Assembly: GCF_014698475.1 (NCBI RefSeq)
Contig: NZ_JACJTB010000016.1
Span: forward strand, 1-64,000
From: Nostoc spongiaeforme FACHB-130
Lineage (GTDB): Bacteria > Cyanobacteriota > Cyanobacteriia > Cyanobacteriales > Nostocaceae
Direction: 5' to 3'
Length of the DNA stretch: 64,000 bases
Below are positions 61,180-64,000 of this stretch, in pieces (position 1 is the stretch's first letter; each line of letters opens with the position of its first letter). The position numbers and the translations under genes are program-made. The notes beneath the pieces were generated by a model. That model had not been told where the DNA came from. It made no database searches and saw only the letters and a list, made by a program, of their open reading frames with translations.

Positions 61180-63021
61180 TTAGTCGCTGTTATCACCACT
61201 AGCATTTTGAGAATTAGCTGATTCTGGTTTTTGGTATTTACCTGGATATTTATGTTGGAAATATGCTTCCAATACCTGTAAAACCATTGGGCCGCAGACT
61301 GTACCACCGTGATCCCCAGAATTTTCCCCAAAGGCGACAACGGTAATTTCTGGGCGATCGCTTGGGGCATAAGCACCAAACCAAGTATGATTAGGCCGAC
61401 CAACACCAGCCTCGGCTGTACCACTCTTACCAGAAGCGGGAGCGATTGTTGGCAGATTTAAGCGTTTCCCTGTTCCTTCTGTAATTACCTTCCGCAGCCC
61501 ATCGCGCAGAACGTTAATAGTTGACGGCTTCATATTTAAAGACTCGCGCCAACTTTTCGCTTCTTCGTTATCTTTCAAAAAATGCGGCTTGACACGATAT
61601 CCACCATTAGCAGGGACAGAAAACATAATTGCTGATTGCAGTGGTGTCACCTGCAAAGCACCTTGACCAATGGACATATTAATTGTGTCGCCCACAGTCC
61701 AAGGTATCTTCCAAGCTTTTTGTTTCCAGTTTTCATCGGGAACCAAACCCTTAGTTTCTTCACTGGGGAACTCAATTCCCGTTTTTTGACCGAAACCGTA
61801 CTTCTGCGCCCATGCAATTAAAGTCGGGCCACCAACGCCTTTACCAATTTGATAAAAGAATGTATCACTACTCATAGCGATCGCCCTGGGAAATCCCAAA
61901 AGCCCAAATCCTGCATGATTCCATTCACCAAAAGTCACGCCACCAACAGTTAAGGAACCATAGGTTTGCAACACTGTTCCAGGGGAAAATTTACCCGATT
62001 CTAACCCCGCCGTGGTGGTGACAATTTTGAACGTACTCGCAGGTGGAAAAGCACTTAAAGCCCGATTAACTAAAGGATGGTCTTTTCCTTGCACACTTTC
62101 CCAATCTTTCTCAGAGAGTTTTTGCTTAGAAAAAATATTCGGGTCGAAATCAGGATGAGACACCATCGCTAAAACTGCACCATTTCTGGGATCAATGGCG
62201 ACAATTGCACCTTGATACTTACCTAAAGCTTTGTCGGCGGCTTTTTGCAGTTCCCAATCTATAGTTAAATGTAAATCCTTGCCAGCTTTCGCTTGTTTTT
62301 CCCCTAAAATGCGGATTGGGCGACCTGCACCATCCACTTCCACTTGCTGACCGCCCCATTCGCCGCGTAAGGTTGTTTCATAAGCTTTTTCTATGCCCAT
62401 CTGACCAATCACATCACCCAGACGGTAGCCTTCTTTCTGCTTATCTTTTAACTGTTCAGGGGTCAGTTCTCGTGTATAACCCAGTACATGGGCTAGTTCT
62501 TGACCATGTGGATAGTAGCGTACTGCATCTGCATTAATTTCCACACCTTTCAGTTCACTTTCGTATTCTTTTAACGCCGTAATTTGGGCTTCGCTGACAT
62601 CACGCGCAATCCGAATCAAGGAAGACGAGTTAGCGCCAGCCGCATCCAGTTTCTTTTCCATTTCTTCTTGGGAAATACCCAGAATTTTGGATAATCGTGG
62701 CGCGACCACCGACCAAGATGGTTTAGTGTTCGCCAGCGGCCACAAATATACAGAATGGGGATATCTGGTAGTGGCTAACAACTTGCCATTCCGGTCAAAA
62801 ATATTACCGCGTTCTGGTTGTTTGAGAATTGTGCGAACGCGGTTAGATTCGGCACGTTTTCGCAGTTGAGATCCTTCGACGATTTGTAAATATGCCAGTC
62901 GTGCTTCAATTCCAACCAGCGTCAATAAAGTGAACCCAATTAAAAATATTGATTGAATACCGCGTCCAACAGTCCGTGTATCTTTTTTGCTGTTCGATAA
63001 GGGTGATGAAAATAACGCCAT
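61180..63021 (-). CDS. mrdA: Penicillin-binding protein 2
   Basis: 613 residues. N-terminal span (IQSIFLIGFTLLTLVGIEAR, about 24-43), PBP dimerisation domain (about 60-230: GNIFDRNGKLLATTRYPHSV) and transpeptidase domain (about 260-590) with the three catalytic motifs: SxxK in PASTFKIVTT, SxN-type around FLAGSSDT/MSSDTFFYQIGK, and KSGT in SGKSGTAEAG. It crosslinks peptidoglycan for lateral wall growth with a RodA partner (not in this window). Slightly overlaps shadow frames only. Start ATG 63021 gives the signal anchor. Confidence 0.93.
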   Translation of the reverse strand: MALFSSPLSNSKKDTRTVGRGIQSIFLIGFTLLTLVGIEARLAYLQIVEGSQLRKRAESNRVRTILKQPERGNIFDRNGKLLATTRYPHSVYLWPLANTKPSWSVVAPRLSKILGISQEEMEKKLDAAGANSSSLIRIARDVSEAQITALKEYESELKGVEINADAVRYYPHGQELAHVLGYTRELTPEQLKDKQKEGYRLGDVIGQMGIEKAYETTLRGEWGGQQVEVDGAGRPIRILGEKQAKAGKDLHLTIDWELQKAADKALGKYQGAIVAIDPRNGAVLAMVSHPDFDPNIFSKQKLSEKDWESVQGKDHPLVNRALSAFPPASTFKIVTTTAGLESGKFSPGTVLQTYGSLTVGGVTFGEWNHAGFGLLGFPRAIAMSSDTFFYQIGKGVGGPTLIAWAQKYGFGQKTGIEFPSEETKGLVPDENWKQKAWKIPWTVGDTINMSIGQGALQVTPLQSAIMFSVPANGGYRVKPHFLKDNEEAKSWRESLNMKPSTINVLRDGLRKVITEGTGKRLNLPTIAPASGKSGTAEAGVGRPNHTWFGAYAPSDRPEITVVAFGENSGDHGGTVCGPMVLQVLEAYFQHKYPGKYQKPESANSQNASGDNSD

Positions 63022-63261
63022 AAGACCAATAATTTTAGATTTTAGATTTGAGGTTGAATAATCTTTCTAGTCCGCACTCCCAACACTTGCTATAGGATGC
63101 CCAAAAATCAATCTTGATATTAAGCTTGTAACAATCGCCAACGTATATTCCCGATCTGGGGTTTTTGGCGGATACAATAAACCAAAGTGTTTTTTAAGTC
63201 TGCTTAATAGGCTATATTCACGGAAACAATCAGGTTAAATCACAGCATTCTACTGAGGATT

Positions 63262-64000
63262 ATGGCTCAATCTGTTGTGCAGAATCAGAGGGGGATTACG
63301 TCGTTTCAGCCACTAGATGTGGAACTGCGTAATGTGTTTAAGTTCTTCAAGCAAGAACCAGCCGTACATGGAATCGATTTGGATGTCCGCAAAGGGGAGT
63401 TTTTTAGTATTTTAGGCCCCTCTGGTTGTGGCAAGACAACAACATTACGTTTAATTGCTGGATTTGAAACTGCGGATGCGGGTAAGGTGTTGATTCAAGG
63501 TCAAGCGATGACGAATGTTCCGCCTTATCGCCGCCCAGTCAATACAGTATTTCAAAGTTACGCGCTGTTCAATCACCTGAATGTTTGGGATAACATCGCC
63601 TTTGGACTGCAATTAAAAAAACTCCGCAAATCAGAAATTGAAAGTCGAGTGACAGAAGCTTTAAAACTCGTGAAAATGGAAAGTTTGCGATCGCGCTTTC
63701 CCAATCAACTTTCTGGTGGTCAACAGCAAAGGGTAGCATTAGCTAGGGCGTTAGTAAATCATCCAGCTGTGGTGCTGTTAGATGAACCTTTAGCCGCGTT
63801 GGATTTAAAGCTGCGGAAAGAGATGCAAGTTGAGTTATCCAATTTACATCAAAAGTTAGGCTTAACCTTTATTTTAGTGACTCACGACCAAGAAGAAGCA
63901 TTGTCTTTGAGCGATCGCATTGCGGTGATGAATCAAGGCAAAATTGAGCAAATTGGGACACCCAGCGAAATTTACGAACATCCCCAAACCGCTTTTGTAG
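63262..64000 (+). CDS. potA: PotA-type ABC transporter ATPase (partial, runs off the window)
   Basis: The frame is open from ATG 63262 (TGAGGAT ribosome site) to the window edge, 246 codons. Walker [21 protein letters not shown]-loop [14 protein letters not shown], signature [15 protein letters not shown], Walker [13 protein letters not shown] and switch His [11 protein letters not shown] are complete; the C-terminal regulatory (TOBE) part is missing. Sequence is closest to spermidine/putrescine or iron/sulfate importers of the CUT/POT group; [20 protein letters not shown] is typical of PotA. The permease and binding-protein genes should lie just downstream. Confidence 0.87.
   Translation, partial: MAQSVVQNQRGITSFQPLDVELRNVFKFFKQEPAVHGIDLDVRKGEFFSILGPSGCGKTTTLRLIAGFETADAGKVLIQGQAMTNVPPYRRPVNTVFQSYALFNHLNVWDNIAFGLQLKKLRKSEIESRVTEALKLVKMESLRSRFPNQLSGGQQQRVALARALVNHPAVVLLDEPLAALDLKLRKEMQVELSNLHQKLGLTFILVTHDQEEALSLSDRIAVMNQGKIEQIGTPSEIYEHPQTAFV

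Overview
The window is chromosomal DNA from a cyanobacterium, most likely a filamentous member of the Nostocales. The HIP1 octamer GCGATCGC is very frequent. The genes include lineage markers: a CcmK-like carboxysome shell protein, the ferredoxin-thioredoxin reductase variable chain, a CoaR-type cobalt regulator, a PEP-CTERM exoprotein, SLH-domain envelope proteins and a carotenoid oxygenase. Many intergenic gaps hold short tandem heptamer-like repeats and MITE-like inverted-repeat elements of the kind common in Nostoc and relatives. No prophage, CRISPR array, rRNA operon or large island is visible; this is mostly housekeeping and envelope or transport chromosome.

Layout. 1-5.4 kb: end of an unknown gene, then a MarR-controlled multidrug efflux cluster (MarR, HlyD/EmrA adaptor, two MFS pumps). 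5.4-10.6 kb: TPR lipoprotein-like protein, DUF2993 protein, a frameshifted unknown gene, DUF3493 membrane protein, tRNA-Thr(CGU), M42 aminopeptidase, Uma2 nuclease. 10.7-15.5 kb: class II aldolase-like protein overlapping a PEP-CTERM SGNH hydrolase tail to tail, an SLH lipoprotein, and an SPFH/band-7 protein followed by a 58-residue ribbon-helix-helix protein. 15.5-18.7 kb: a decayed transposon-like stretch, rhomboid protease, DUF4347 remnant, glycosyltransferase. 18.8-28 kb: FAD oxidoreductase with an inserted Rieske domain, an ABC-2 permease and (4 kb away) an ABC ATPase, a DUF1624 acyltransferase-like protein, a RelE-type toxin-antitoxin pair, a cytochrome b561-like protein, a BMC shell protein with an altered pore loop, and a Na+/H+ antiporter.

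28-49 kb: a large PstS-like/DUF4912 membrane protein, CoaR, a DUF433/DUF5615 pair, carotenoid oxygenase, a sugar-kinase-like protein with a DOMON-like partner, YdcF, a PD-(D/E)XK nuclease gene broken by one amber codon, FtrV, a PP2C phosphatase, TPR and pentapeptide proteins, PurK, an EVE protein and a 6S RNA gene. 49-64 kb: an ethylene-receptor-like histidine kinase, a TetR plus HlyD/ABC/ABC-2 export operon matching the CecR-YbhGFSR layout of E. coli, a DUF1565/SLH surface protein with a Pro-Thr-Val minisatellite, a P-loop kinase-like protein, penicillin-binding protein 2 and the start of a PotA-type ABC ATPase.

Two separate regulated drug-export systems (MarR and TetR controlled) bracket the window. 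Both have plausible operators visible in the sequence. The most unusual observations are the SPFH-RHH pair with a perfect 16-bp palindrome upstream, the BMC protein with an acidic pore loop, the Rieske-inserted oxidoreductase, the orphan CoaR lacking its efflux ATPase, the ethylene-receptor kinase, and MITEs occupying every gap of the export operon.
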